From the NCBI GenBank assembly GCA_028280945.1, contig JANQKV010000013.1, positions 44,186 to 108,185 on the forward strand: 64,000 bases of DNA. The letters are read 5' to 3'. The translations under genes were made by a program, and so were the position numbers. The first letter of the stretch is position 1, and every line of letters begins with the position of its first letter. The notes beneath the pieces are model-generated. The model saw only the letters and a list, made by a program, of their open reading frames with translations, had not been told where the DNA came from and searched no databases. Positions 18,506 to 27,570 of this stretch are shown here, piece after piece. The stretch comes from Opitutaceae bacterium. GTDB taxonomy: Bacteria; Verrucomicrobiota; Verrucomicrobiia; Opitutales; Opitutaceae.

Positions 18506-19627
18506 ATGAGACGGCTGTTGATTCTTTTAGTGCTGGCGACAACCGCAGTGACAGTGACTGCGGAGAGCCTCATGACTGGAACGATGCAGGGCCGCTGGCC
18601 CGAGAAACGCATCAATGATTGGTATGCGGACCAACCTTGGCTGGTTGGCGCCAACTACATTCCGCGCACCGCCATCAATCAGATCGAGATGTGGCAGGCG
18701 GATTCGTTCAATGCCGACTTGATCGCCCAGGAATTGGGGTGGGCGCGCGAACTCGGCATGAACACCATGCGGGTGTATCTGCACGATCTGATTTGGGCGG
18801 AGGACCCCGACGGGTTCATCGACCGGATCGATACCTTTCTGACGATCTGCCAGCGCCTGCGCATCCGGCCGATGTTTGTGTTTTTTGACGGCGTATGGGA
18901 TCCTCATCCCTACCTTGGACCGCAACGCCCGCCGCGCCGGCACGTGCACAACAGCGGCTGGGTGCAGTCACCGGGCCGGGAAGTTCTTGGTGATCCTGAA
19001 CGTCATGACGAGCTGCGGGATTACGTGAAAGGCATCATGCACTACTTCGCCAACGATCGACGGGTGTTGGCGTGGGATCTCTTTAACGAACCGGAAAACA
19101 GCAACGCCGGTTCCTACCGTGGTCTGGAGCTTGCCAACAAGACCGCCATGGCGCACACCCTGCTGATCAAGGCGTTTCGCTGGGCGCGCGAGGTGAATCC
19201 CCGCCAGCCGGTCACGGCGGGGATCTGGCGCGACCACGCAGGGTGGTCGGAGCGCACGCCGATCTTCGCGTTCATGCTGGCGAACTCTGATTTCATCACC
19301 TTCCACAACTACGCCGATACCGCCGACTTCACGAAGCAGATCGAAGAAATGAAGGCCGAAATCAACCGACCGCTCGTTTGCACGGAGTATCTGGCGCGGG
19401 GCAGCGAGAACACCTTTGATCCGCATCTCGGCATAATGCGGCGCCATCGCGTGGGGGCCTACAACTGGGGTTTGGTCGACGGGAAAACGCAGACCAAATA
19501 CCCGTGGGCCTCATGGCGCGAAGTTTTCACCGCCGAGCCGGAGGTGTGGCATCACGACATCTTCCGTGCGGACGGCACTCCGTATTCGCAAGAAGAAGTG
19601 GACTACATCCGGGGGTTGATACCGTAG
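18506..19627 (+). CDS. Secreted GH5-like glycoside hydrolase
   Basis: A 373-residue TIM-barrel protein with a signal peptide (about 1-20). The acid/base glutamate is in WDLFNEPEN (about 193-201) and the likely nucleophile is in LVCTEYLARG (about 289-298). Strand motifs WLVGANYIPR and ELGMNTMRVYLHD are typical of GH5 and GH2-C-like barrels often annotated as mannanase, xylanase or cellulase. It probably cleaves a plant or algal beta-glycan outside the cytoplasm; substrate not determinable. The ATG at 18506 opens the signal peptide. The gene converges on 19677-20969. Confidence 0.85.
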   Translation: MRRLLILLVLATTAVTVTAESLMTGTMQGRWPEKRINDWYADQPWLVGANYIPRTAINQIEMWQADSFNADLIAQELGWARELGMNTMRVYLHDLIWAEDPDGFIDRIDTFLTICQRLRIRPMFVFFDGVWDPHPYLGPQRPPRRHVHNSGWVQSPGREVLGDPERHDELRDYVKGIMHYFANDRRVLAWDLFNEPENSNAGSYRGLELANKTAMAHTLLIKAFRWAREVNPRQPVTAGIWRDHAGWSERTPIFAFMLANSDFITFHNYADTADFTKQIEEMKAEINRPLVCTEYLARGSENTFDPHLGIMRRHRVGAYNWGLVDGKTQTKYPWASWREVFTAEPEVWHHDIFRADGTPYSQEEVDYIRGLIP

Positions 19628-19676
19628 TCGCAGGAGAGGCGGGTGGCGGGATCCACCATGCCGGGGTGCCCCCGGT

Positions 19677-20969
19677 TCACTTTTCCGCGACCATGGGGGC
19701 GGCTTGAGCAGGAACGGTCTTGCGCCGACGGGGCCAACGTTCCTCAACACCGGTGACTTCACCGTCTTCGTTCACGAGAAACTCGATCGTCATCTCATTG
19801 TCTTCGCGCACGAGTTTGTGATCCGTGGCGGCATGGAACATCATCGGATCCTGGTCGCGGTAGGTCCAGGTGAACGCATCGTCCTCGATCCGGAAACGGT
19901 GGGTCACCTCACTTTGTCCTTTGTCGTAGTAGTCACCCACGAACCCGGCGTAATCCGCCGCGTCGAATTCGTCCAGGCGCTCCGGCGCAATGAACGGATC
20001 CTTGGCGTATTCGATGTTTTCGGCGAGTTGATCCTGGATGGCCTCGACTGCCTGCCGGCGTTCGGCGCTGGTGCCGGCGAACTTGAAGTCAGGCATCAAT
20101 ACTTCGACGTAGGCGCCCGTGAGAGCCTTGATATCTTCGGTGGAGAAATCCGTGCGAGCGTCCGTCACTGTATAGAACAGCATGCCTTTGCGCATGCCCT
20201 CCATGGCTTTGGTGATGACGGGCCGAAACGCCACGATGGCTCCCCGAGCGGCGGCCCGGGCAAAGAAACCCATGTTCTCGGCTTTCATCACGGCGGGCAG
20301 CACGCGCTTGATTACCCGATGGACGGCACTCTTGGGCGGCAGGTAGAACACCCAATTGTATTCGTCCAGCTGGTCGCTGGCGAAATCCTCGGGTCGCAAT
20401 GCGGCGAAGCGGGTTTCGACCTGGTCAAGGTCGAACCCATCGAGCCAGGCCCATTGGTAGAGTTTCGACCCCGGACCCTTCAGGGGCAGGGGGATGAGTT
20501 CGGTAACCATCTCAAACGTGATGCCTGCATCATTCTCGTCGATTTCCACCTCGGCCTCCCATTCGGCGAGTTTTGCTTTGGCCTCGTCGATGTAGGGCAT
20601 GACGCTCGGGTCGAGCTGGCCGGCTTCACCCATGGCGATAAACTTTTGGAAAATCACCAACGGGTGCGGTTCACCCTTGCGGCCAACAATCACGAGACCT
20701 CGGCCGGTTGATTTGCCCAGTGCATCGTAGGTCACCGTGATGACGTCTTCGGCGAATTTTTCCGCATAACGCCGGTCACCACGGGACCGGGCGTGCACGA
20801 AGATGGCGGAGTTATCTCCTTCGACCACAAACGGAGCCATCTGAATGGCCGGCAGGAAGTCGGACTCCTCACCGGTGTCGACGGTGGGCAGATCCTGGGC
20901 GGAGGAATCAAGGGCCGGCAGAAGCCAGCCGAGCAGCAGCGGGAAGCAGATTAGAAGGGAACGATGCAT
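19677..20969 (-). CDS. Secreted protein of unknown function with C-terminal DUF3471-like fold
   Basis: A 430-residue protein with a clear signal peptide (MHRSLLICFPLLLGWLLPAL...SAQ). The central part is alpha/beta with no motif I recognise. The last 90 residues (AADYAGFVGDYYDKGQ..., FRIEDDAFTWTYRDQDP, MTIEFLVNEDGEVTGVEERW) look like the small beta-barrel found after serine hydrolases and peptidases in this phylum. The acidic stretch QMAPFVVEGD after the signal also resembles the region after signal peptides of verrucomicrobial TonB receptors. It is convergent with the GH5-like gene, and its start faces the end of the ADOP permease gene. Confidence 0.65.
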   Translation of the reverse strand: MHRSLLICFPLLLGWLLPALDSSAQDLPTVDTGEESDFLPAIQMAPFVVEGDNSAIFVHARSRGDRRYAEKFAEDVITVTYDALGKSTGRGLVIVGRKGEPHPLVIFQKFIAMGEAGQLDPSVMPYIDEAKAKLAEWEAEVEIDENDAGITFEMVTELIPLPLKGPGSKLYQWAWLDGFDLDQVETRFAALRPEDFASDQLDEYNWVFYLPPKSAVHRVIKRVLPAVMKAENMGFFARAAARGAIVAFRPVITKAMEGMRKGMLFYTVTDARTDFSTEDIKALTGAYVEVLMPDFKFAGTSAERRQAVEAIQDQLAENIEYAKDPFIAPERLDEFDAADYAGFVGDYYDKGQSEVTHRFRIEDDAFTWTYRDQDPMMFHAATDHKLVREDNEMTIEFLVNEDGEVTGVEERWPRRRKTVPAQAAPMVAEK

Positions 20970-21023
20970 GAGGGCACTTACTCTTACCCGGCAAACCACG
21001 CCAAAGTTTCACCCAGGCGTGAA

Positions 21024-23687
21024 TTAATCCGTGCGCAGGGCCTCACACGGATCAATGGCACTGGCCCGCCGGGCTGGCCATAGGCTGGCAAACAACGCCA
21101 CTCCCATCAACACCGCCAGCGCAACCGTCATCGAACTGACCGGAGCATGGGGCATGTTGGGGAAACCCACCTGCAGCAATTTACTGATGCCGATGCCGCC
21201 CAGAATCCCCAGGGTGGCCCCCCACAGCAACATCCAAAAACTCGACGCCAGCACGAGGCGATTGATGTTGCCGGCGGTTGCTCCCAGGGCGATGCGGATG
21301 CCAAATTCGCCGTGGCGCTGCGCAACCAGCCTGGCAATCATGCCGTAGATGCCCAACGAGGCCAAAACCAGCCCAAGGATGGCAAACATGCTGAGCAGGT
21401 CGCGCAACACGCCCAGCTGGTAGTTCTCCCGGGCGATGCGGTCGGTGGCCGTCTTGAGATTTGTCACCGGCAGATCGGGATCGATATCCTGCATGAGGTT
21501 TCGAATTTCCCCAATCAACAACGCGGGGTCGGCCACGGTGGCCCGCGCCGCCAGGGTTATGAAGGCGGGAGGCGATTGGGCCAGGGAGCGGTAAGCCTGA
21601 AACACCACCGGATTGGCCTCAGGATAAATGTAAGCCACGTCTTCAGCCACGCCGATAATCTCGGTGTTGGCGGCGGCCCCGTCCGCCTCAAGCCAGTGCA
21701 GGCTTTGGCCGATGGGGTTCTCGTTGGGAAACACCGTGCGGGCGAGCGTTTCGTTGATGATGATGCGATGGGTCGCCCCGGCGTGGTCGCGATCATCGAA
21801 CGCCCGGCCCGCGATGATGCGCGTCGCCACGGTGTCGAAGTAGTCGGGCGAGACGGCGTTGACCCCCGCTGCGGGTTCCCGTCCGCCCTCGGCTGGTGGC
21901 CGGCCGACCACGGAGAATTTGTTCTGCTCCCACCAACGCAAAAAGGGTTGGTATTGGGCAAGACTGGCCGACGCGATGCCAGGCAAACCCGGGAGACGTT
22001 CCAGCACCTCTTGATGAAGTTGGCGGCGCGATGCCGCATCCGGGTATTCGCCTTCCGACAGGAGAAACGCCGCCGTGATCAGACGGTCGGAACGCCAGCC
22101 AATTTGTTGGGCATTAAGCGCATCGAGGCCGCGGATAAATACCGTGGCCCCGGTCAGTAGCACGAGGGCCAGCGCAAATTGCCCGGCGATCAACGCCTGC
22201 CGCAAGCGACGCTGGCCGGGACTGTCAGTGGCTCCGCGGCCACCGCTTTTGAGTGTTTGGTTGAGATTGAGTCGGAGGGCGAAAAGGGAAGGGGCCAGAC
22301 TGAAGACCAGCGTGGTGAACAACGAGCATGCCAAGGTCCAAAAGAAGACGTTGGCATCGATGCTCATTTCCACCCGGTCACCGTTGTCGGCGGTGCTGCG
22401 CACCGCCAACCAGGCAGCGAAACCGTAGGCCATCCAAATAGCCAGCACTGCGCCGCCCAACGAAAGCAACAGCGACTCCCACAGCAACGGGCGCAGCAAT
22501 TGCCCGCGGGAAGCGCCCAATGCCGACCGCATCGCCAACTCGCGGGAGCGGCTCATGGTCCGCGCGAGCAGGAAGTTGGCGAGATTGGAGCAGCAGATCA
22601 GCACCACAAAACCCGAAAGCCCCACCAGCATCGACAGCACCAGTGGTCCGTTGGGGCCGGCTGCAGCGTCCTGCAGTAAGACCGTGCGCCACGTCGCCTC
22701 GGCATTTTCATCCGGAAACGCTGCGGCGCGGCTTTCGCCAAACGCGGCGATCGCACCCGCTGCATCCGATGGTGTTACTCCGGCGGCCCGCCGGCCGTAG
22801 ACGCGAAACTCGGTATGACGCCGGTCCGACCACCTGGCATCGCTCAGGTCCATCGGCCGTAAAAAGTCCATCCAGCCAAACAGCCGCCAATCACTGAACG
22901 CTTTCGGCAGAACACCGATGATCTCATGGGGTTGGCTGTTGATGCGCACGGTGGTGCCGATCACGTCCTCGCGTCCCCCGAAACGGTTTTGCCAACAGCG
23001 TTCGCTCAGCAGCACAACGTGGTTGCGGCCAGTGCTGGCTTCCTCGGGTCGGAATGATCGTCCCAGGCGAGGTTGCAGCCCGAGCGTCGAGAGGAAACCG
23101 GCGGTCACCTCCGCCGCCGGAGCAATGTCGGCCGGTTCACCGGGGGGCGCCATGCTGGCATCGAGATAGACGTAAGCACCATAGCTTTCGTAGTGATCGA
23201 CTGCGGTTTTCAATTCCGCGAATTCGAGCGCGGAGACGTTCCCCTGCGGGTCTTGGGGAGTCGCCCGGTAGATCGAGTCCAGGCGTTCAGGATCGACGAA
23301 GGGCACCGGGCGCAGGACCACCTCGTTGAGCACGCTGAACATGCCGGTGTTGGCGCCGATGCCGAGTCCCAGCGTGATGATGGCCAGCACCGAAAATCCC
23401 GGAGTCCGTCGCAACGACCGCGCCGCGAAACGAAGATCGCGCAAGGCATCACCCACGGCCGAGGGGCGCCATGAGTCGCGAACTTCCTCACGGTAAACAT
23501 CGGCGGTGCCGAATTCACGCCGGGCGGCCGATCGAGCCTCGGCCTTTGACATGCCGTTCGCGCGAAATTCCGCCACCAGTTGATCGAAGTGGAACTGCAT
23601 CTCGGCGTCCATCTCCGCCTCTTGGCGACCACGCCTGAACCAGCGGCGCAAAACGGTGCGCATCCAATGAAAGCGTTCGGTGGTCAT
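21024..23687 (-). CDS. ADOP family ABC permease (MacB-FtsX duplicate)
   Basis: An 887-residue duplicated permease. The N-terminal cytoplasmic region (about 1-75) carries AEMDAEMQFHFDQLVAEF and AEARSAARREFG, typical of ADOP proteins. The first MacB_PCD/FtsX unit follows, with NLANFLLARTMSRSREL and LGASRGQL, then a second unit with a periplasmic domain and terminal helices ending WPARRASAIDP. The start codon overlaps the PadR stop (ATGA) and is preceded by GGAGGAA, a good ribosome binding site, so the two are translationally coupled. Role: probable envelope transport or stress export; substrate unknown. Confidence 0.92.
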   Translation of the reverse strand: MTTERFHWMRTVLRRWFRRGRQEAEMDAEMQFHFDQLVAEFRANGMSKAEARSAARREFGTADVYREEVRDSWRPSAVGDALRDLRFAARSLRRTPGFSVLAIITLGLGIGANTGMFSVLNEVVLRPVPFVDPERLDSIYRATPQDPQGNVSALEFAELKTAVDHYESYGAYVYLDASMAPPGEPADIAPAAEVTAGFLSTLGLQPRLGRSFRPEEASTGRNHVVLLSERCWQNRFGGREDVIGTTVRINSQPHEIIGVLPKAFSDWRLFGWMDFLRPMDLSDARWSDRRHTEFRVYGRRAAGVTPSDAAGAIAAFGESRAAAFPDENAEATWRTVLLQDAAAGPNGPLVLSMLVGLSGFVVLICCSNLANFLLARTMSRSRELAMRSALGASRGQLLRPLLWESLLLSLGGAVLAIWMAYGFAAWLAVRSTADNGDRVEMSIDANVFFWTLACSLFTTLVFSLAPSLFALRLNLNQTLKSGGRGATDSPGQRRLRQALIAGQFALALVLLTGATVFIRGLDALNAQQIGWRSDRLITAAFLLSEGEYPDAASRRQLHQEVLERLPGLPGIASASLAQYQPFLRWWEQNKFSVVGRPPAEGGREPAAGVNAVSPDYFDTVATRIIAGRAFDDRDHAGATHRIIINETLARTVFPNENPIGQSLHWLEADGAAANTEIIGVAEDVAYIYPEANPVVFQAYRSLAQSPPAFITLAARATVADPALLIGEIRNLMQDIDPDLPVTNLKTATDRIARENYQLGVLRDLLSMFAILGLVLASLGIYGMIARLVAQRHGEFGIRIALGATAGNINRLVLASSFWMLLWGATLGILGGIGISKLLQVGFPNMPHAPVSSMTVALAVLMGVALFASLWPARRASAIDPCEALRTD

Positions 23688-24025
23688 GCGCCTTCCTCCA
23701 TTTTGAGCACGGCGGTCATGGCGGCGGCAAAGGACTGCCAATGGGAGATTTCCTTCTCGAGTTGGCGGCGCCCCCTGCTGGTAAGACGGTAGAATTTTGC
23801 ACTGCGGCCGGCATCGGAGACCCCCCATTCGGCTGCGATCCAGCCGCGGCCTTCCAACCGGTGCAGTGCCGGATAAAGTGAACCCTGCTTGAGCGAAAGA
23901 CGGTCCTTGGAAACCACCGCGATGCGCTTGGCGATGTCCCAGCCGTGCAGCGAACCGGTCGTGAGTGCCTTGAGGATCAGCAGGTCGAGGGTTCCCTGCA
24001 GCAGTTCTTTGCGGACTTTATCCAT
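23684..24025 (-). CDS. PadR family transcriptional regulator
   Basis: A 113-residue winged-helix repressor starting MDKVRKELLQGTLDLLILKAL, which is the classic opening of PadR proteins that pair with ADOP permeases. Recognition elements follow (SLHGWDIAKRIA, LSLKQGSLYPALHRLE, GWIAAEW). The ATG at 24025 was chosen over an upstream in-frame codon that would translate the operator region. It overlaps the permease gene by 4 bases. Two palindromic sites upstream (24041-24087) are the likely autoregulatory operator. Confidence 0.92.
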   Translation of the reverse strand: MDKVRKELLQGTLDLLILKALTTGSLHGWDIAKRIAVVSKDRLSLKQGSLYPALHRLEGRGWIAAEWGVSDAGRSAKFYRLTSRGRRQLEKEISHWQSFAAAMTAVLKMEEGA

Positions 24026-24040
24026 GGCCGGAATCCTTAG

Positions 24041-24088
24041 TGTCGAGCTTCGACAACAAGCAAGTCTTTTATTGTCGAAGTTTGACAA
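24041..24088. promoter_or_regulatory. Tandem palindromic operator, probably bound by PadR
   Basis: Two 15-bp inverted repeats, TGTCGAGCTTCGACA (24041-24055, perfect) and TGTCGAAGTTTGACA (24073-24087, one imperfect pair), have centres 32 bp apart, about three helical turns. They lie 16-62 bp before the PadR start codon and fit consensus TGTCRA-N3-TYGACA. The arrangement suggests two PadR dimers on the same face of the DNA. Binding is inferred. Confidence 0.65.
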
Positions 24089-24146
24089 CAATGAAGAAAC
24101 CGAGGTTAACCGTGACCCCGAAGCCGACGCGGTTCAGGATTCGGGC

Positions 24147-24392
24147 ATGGAACTCCCCGCCGAAGAAATTGATGCCCTGATCCACTCGCTGAAGCGATAC
24201 TTGCGTGAGGAATTCGACCAGGAATCCAGCGATCTGAAAGCCAAGTTGTTACTTAACTACATCTGGGAAGAGATCGCTCCCTTCGCCTACAACGCCGGGG
24301 TCAGTGATGCACAGGCCTACTTGCGGTCACGGGTGGAGGAAGTGCCTGACACGTGTTTTCGCGACGGCCTGACCTATTGGCGGAAGCACTAA
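24147..24392 (+). CDS. DUF2164 family protein
   Basis: An 81-residue small protein with the DUF2164 core: SLKRYLREEFDQE, DLKAKLLLNYIWEEIAPFAYNAG and DAQAYLRSRVEEV. Function unknown for the family. The frame is open far upstream across the PadR gene on the opposite strand, but family similarity starts only at the ATG at 24147. Its last 4 bases overlap the end of the convergent sodium channel gene. Confidence 0.8.
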   Translation: MELPAEEIDALIHSLKRYLREEFDQESSDLKAKLLLNYIWEEIAPFAYNAGVSDAQAYLRSRVEEVPDTCFRDGLTYWRKH

Positions 24393-25216
24393 CGGTAATC
24401 GCCGGGCGGGGCTTGGCCTTGCTTGAGCGTTTGGCGCAGAGATTGCAGGTCGTTCTCGATCCGGGTCAGGGTTTTTTCGATCTCGATCTGTCCGCCCTTT
24501 ATGTCCGGACCGATGTGGAGTTCCTGCATGGTCGAGACGATGATGCCGATGAAGAGGTTCAAAATCGTGAAGGTCGCAATGATGATGTAAGGCACAAAAA
24601 ACGCCCACGCCCACGGGTGCGAGGCCATGACCGGCCGGGCGATCCCTGTTGCCCAGCTTTCCAGGGTCATGATCTGAAAAAGTGAAAACAGGCTCGCGCC
24701 GACGGACCCGAACCATTGCGGGTATTCGGCGCTGAACAAGTTGGTCGCCAGCACGGCCGCGGTGTAGAGGAAAACCGCCATGACCGCGACCACGCCACCG
24801 AGTCCCGGGATGGCGTGCAGGAATGCCGCGACGACTTTGCGCATCTGCGGCACAACGGTGAGAAGGCGCATGACTCGCAACACCCGCAGCGCCCGCAACA
24901 CCCCCCAAACGCCGGCATCCGGCACCAGGGCGACCGCCACGACCACAAAGTCGAAGATGTTCCAACCGCTCCGCCAAAACCGCCCGCTATAGGCGACCAG
25001 CTTCAGCAGCAACTCGACGACGAAGATCCCCAGGCAAATCTTGTCGGCCTTGATCAGCAGCCAGTGAGCCCCGGCGCCCTGGTCAGGTCCGGCCTTCAGC
25101 CCGAGGACAAACGCGTTGAAGAGGATCACCGCAGTGATTGCGTGCTGCAGGGTTTTGGTTTCCAGCAGTTGGATCAAGCGAGCGCGCCAATCCGATGATG
25201 CGTCCATTGCCGTCAT
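24389..25216 (-). CDS. Bacterial voltage-gated sodium channel (NavBac type)
   Basis: A 275-residue ion channel with six helices. S4 shows arginines at every third position (LRALRVLRVMRLL, about residues 107-119). The pore has selectivity filter TLESWATG (184-191), close to the TLESW filter of sodium-selective NavBac channels. S6 (IIIATFTILNLFIGIIV) is followed by a C-terminal coiled-coil-like helix (about 236-268) that would assemble the tetramer. A second ATG 9 bases in (MDASSD) is an equally good start. No neighbouring flagellar genes were seen. Confidence 0.92.
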   Translation of the reverse strand: MTAMDASSDWRARLIQLLETKTLQHAITAVILFNAFVLGLKAGPDQGAGAHWLLIKADKICLGIFVVELLLKLVAYSGRFWRSGWNIFDFVVVAVALVPDAGVWGVLRALRVLRVMRLLTVVPQMRKVVAAFLHAIPGLGGVVAVMAVFLYTAAVLATNLFSAEYPQWFGSVGASLFSLFQIMTLESWATGIARPVMASHPWAWAFFVPYIIIATFTILNLFIGIIVSTMQELHIGPDIKGGQIEIEKTLTRIENDLQSLRQTLKQGQAPPGDYR

Positions 25217-25237
25217 GGGGGAGCAGACAACCCAACC

Positions 25238-26140
25238 CTAACGGCCAAACAACTCGCGGGCCTTGTCGGTAATCAAATTAACCGCCGGGTGCGTGATGCG
25301 TCGCTCAGCGGTAATGGCAAAGAACTGGTCGGTGCAGCGCTTTGTTTTACCAACGGCCCGCAACTCGTAGCGGTCGAGCGCTTCCGCGGCGACGATGGAG
25401 GGCAGGGCAATGAATCCTTTGCCATCGGCGGCGACCACTTTCATGAGGGCGGCGTCCTCGAAGTCGGCCACCACCCGCGGCCGCACCCCGATCTCGCGGA
25501 ACCAGTTTTCGAGGGCGCGGCGCAGCGCGGTGGACTCGGCGGGGAGCAATGCCGGAGCCTCGTGCAAGGATTTGGGAAAGCCCCGCTTTAATGACCTGGC
25601 CAATGTTTCGGATGCACAGATGGTCACCGGCGACTCCCCCAACTTGTGGTTGAAGGCGCGAATGGCATGACTGCTTGAAGCCGGTTCGTCGGCCAACACG
25701 ATGTCGAGCCGATGGGAGGCAAGTTGTGCAAGCAGGTCCTCAACCTTGCCCTCCCGGCAGATCACATGCGGTTGATGCTCCTGGTTGAAGATCGGGCGCA
25801 GGATCTCGTTGGTCACGAGTTTGGGCAGGGCGTCCGCCACGCCCACGTGCAGTCGCATCTGCTCCGATGTCGGGCGGCGTTGCAGGGCGTTGGCCAGCTC
25901 CTCGCCAAGGGAAAATATCTCGTCGGCATAGCGCAGGGCGATTTGCCCGGCATCCGTTAAGATGTTGGAGCGTCCTTGTTTCTGGAAAAGTTTTTCACCG
26001 AACGAATCCTCGAGTTCCTTGATCTGGGCGGAGATTGAAGGGGGGGAAACGTGCAGTTTCTCGGCGGCCTGTCGTAGTCCCCCCTCCCGAGCAACCGCTC
26101 TAAAATAGCGGAGGTGGTGGTAGTTGAAGGGGAGCGACAT
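25238..26140 (-). CDS. LysR family transcriptional regulator, NhaR-like
   Basis: A 300-residue LysR regulator. The winged HTH (about 5-65) reads FNYHHLRYFRAVAREGGLRQ, then AAEKLHVSPPSISAQIKELE, the form seen in NhaR-like regulators of sodium, alkaline or bicarbonate stress. A periplasmic-binding-like effector domain follows (about 95-290). The ATG at 26140 was taken because it starts directly before the HTH. The gene is divergent from the usp-hpf-carbonic anhydrase operon, and a palindrome fitting T-N11-A lies between them, so it most likely controls that operon. The same site occurs before the OmpW-like gene at 33675. Confidence 0.9.
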   Translation of the reverse strand: MSLPFNYHHLRYFRAVAREGGLRQAAEKLHVSPPSISAQIKELEDSFGEKLFQKQGRSNILTDAGQIALRYADEIFSLGEELANALQRRPTSEQMRLHVGVADALPKLVTNEILRPIFNQEHQPHVICREGKVEDLLAQLASHRLDIVLADEPASSSHAIRAFNHKLGESPVTICASETLARSLKRGFPKSLHEAPALLPAESTALRRALENWFREIGVRPRVVADFEDAALMKVVAADGKGFIALPSIVAAEALDRYELRAVGKTKRCTDQFFAITAERRITHPAVNLITDKARELFGR

Positions 26141-26154
26141 CCCGGCGGAAAAGA

Positions 26155-26219
26155 TTAGGAAAATCCTAAAAGACAACTCGCATATTCATATTAGTAGAAT
26201 TTTTGGACGTGGGTATCGT
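26155..26219 (+). promoter_or_regulatory. LysR-type operator and promoter of the usp operon
   Basis: A perfect palindrome TTAGGA-AAA-TCCTAA (26155-26169, fits T-N11-A) is followed 14 bp later by ATTCATATTAGTAGAAT (26184-26200), which overlaps a -35 hexamer TTAGTA (26191-26196). After a 17-bp spacer the -10 hexamer is TATCGT (26214-26219), 41 bp before the start codon. The weak -35 and -10 suit an activated promoter. The same module with the same spacing occurs at 33541-33605. Confidence 0.75.
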
Positions 26220-26260
26220 TTGGACTGTCCGGCCGTCCCTCCGCGACGCATTCCTACTCC

Positions 26261-27160
26261 ATGCAACGCTTTAAAAACATGCTCATCAACCTATCACTGA
26301 AGGATGACGAAGCATCCGTGCTAAAGTGGACCGGGGAAGTGTCGCGCCTGGCTCAATCCCAGCGGATCACCGCTTTGCATGCGTGGAATCCGGTCGATCT
26401 TCCCAATGGGCTGAAGTCGCGGTATCCATGGTTGTTGGAACCGGGGGAGGAAAACCTGAGCCAACGCATGTCGGATATGGTTTCGGAAAACCTGGACGTC
26501 CCGGAATCCGCCGCTGTGGACCAAGTCGTCAAACAGGGATCCGCATTGGGAGAGGTGCTGGCTTTGGCGGAAAGCGGCGAGACCGACCTTGTTGTGTGCG
26601 GCCGGTCGGCCGAGGACATTTACATCAGCGAAAAACTGGCCCGCAAGGCACCGTGTTCGGTTCTATCCGTTCCCCCGGATTCGCCGGCCAACTTCAAGAA
26701 GGTTCTCATCGCGTCCGATTTCTCGACCTTCAGTGATCAGGCCCTCGATGTGGCCATTGCCTTTGCTCACAGCGCCGGGACCGGTCTCACCATCCTGCAC
26801 GCTTTCACCATCCCCTGGGGCGAAGCGAAAGCGACAACGGCGCGCCCCGAAATCATTTCCGAATTCCGTCAACTGCACGAAGCCCGCCTTCGTCAAATCG
26901 TGGGTCGCCTTGACACCAAGGGCGTTGAAATCGACTACGAAGTGGTTGAAGCCTCCGCCCCATTGGCCGCGGTGAAGGCCACCGTTGAAAAAGGCGGCCA
27001 TGGGCTGGTGGTCATCGGTTGCCGTGGTCGTCACGCGATCTACGCCACGCTCCTCGGCAGCACGGCCGAGGCGATTCTGCACGGCAGTCCGGTGCCGGTG
27101 CTCGCCGTGAAATCCAAAGGCACGGCCCGGGAAGTCCTCGCCGCCCTGCGCGAAAACTAA
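26261..27160 (+). CDS. Tandem universal stress protein (two UspA domains)
   Basis: A 299-residue protein with two Usp domains (about 1-145 and 148-293). The second has the ATP-binding type signature G-x2-G-x9-G-S/T (VVIGCRGRHAIYATLLGSTA); the first has VVCGRSAEDIYISEKLARKA without the full glycine pattern, so only one domain may bind nucleotide. It is the first gene of an operon with an HPF-like protein and a beta-carbonic anhydrase, behind a LysR-controlled promoter. Likely role: stress tolerance. Confidence 0.9.
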   Translation: MQRFKNMLINLSLKDDEASVLKWTGEVSRLAQSQRITALHAWNPVDLPNGLKSRYPWLLEPGEENLSQRMSDMVSENLDVPESAAVDQVVKQGSALGEVLALAESGETDLVVCGRSAEDIYISEKLARKAPCSVLSVPPDSPANFKKVLIASDFSTFSDQALDVAIAFAHSAGTGLTILHAFTIPWGEAKATTARPEIISEFRQLHEARLRQIVGRLDTKGVEIDYEVVEASAPLAAVKATVEKGGHGLVVIGCRGRHAIYATLLGSTAEAILHGSPVPVLAVKSKGTAREVLAALREN

Positions 27161-27191
27161 ATTCCACTCCTTCAACGTTTCCCCCGTCACC

Positions 27192-27539
27192 ATGATGCTT
27201 TCAATCCGATACCGGTTTATGTCGCCACCCGCGGCACTCGATCAAGCGATCGAAGACCTGCTGCTCCCGCTGGGCGAGCACTGCCGGCTGGATGAAGTGG
27301 AGGTCGTCGTGGAACAACTCGAAGAGGACAGCCCTCCTTTCCGTGCCCGCGTCAGCGTCGCCGTGCCCGGCCCTGATGTGACCGTGGAAGTTGCCGACCA
27401 TACCCCGGAGAACGCGTGCCGCCGGGCTGTTTCCGAGATCGATCGCCGCCTTCGTGGCCGGGTCGAAAACCGTCTGCGCCAACGCCCGCGCAACCGCAAG
27501 CATCCCCAGAATTTCCGTATCGGTCGGCGCAGTCGCTGA
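27192..27539 (+). CDS. HPF/RaiA-like ribosome-associated protein (S30AE family)
   Basis: A 115-residue protein of short-HPF size. It has the beta-alpha-beta-beta-beta-alpha order, with an early helix ALDQAIEDLLLPLGEH, strands EVEVVVEQLE, ARVSVAVPGPDVTVEVAD, and a last helix RRAVSEIDRRLRGRVENRL, then a very basic tail (RQRPRNRKHPQ...). The family binds the small ribosomal subunit and promotes hibernation. It is 31 bp after the usp gene and 31 bp before the carbonic anhydrase gene, so the three form one operon. The first ATG is used; a second Met follows directly. Confidence 0.7.
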   Translation: MMLSIRYRFMSPPAALDQAIEDLLLPLGEHCRLDEVEVVVEQLEEDSPPFRARVSVAVPGPDVTVEVADHTPENACRRAVSEIDRRLRGRVENRLRQRPRNRKHPQNFRIGRRSR

Positions 27540-27570
27540 CGACCCCATCCGCAAACCTGTATTCAAAGTT

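Noticed and set aside
23889..24146. Longer N-terminus for the DUF2164 protein
   Set aside because: This part would be antisense to PadR and cover the PadR operator; similarity to the family starts only at 24147.
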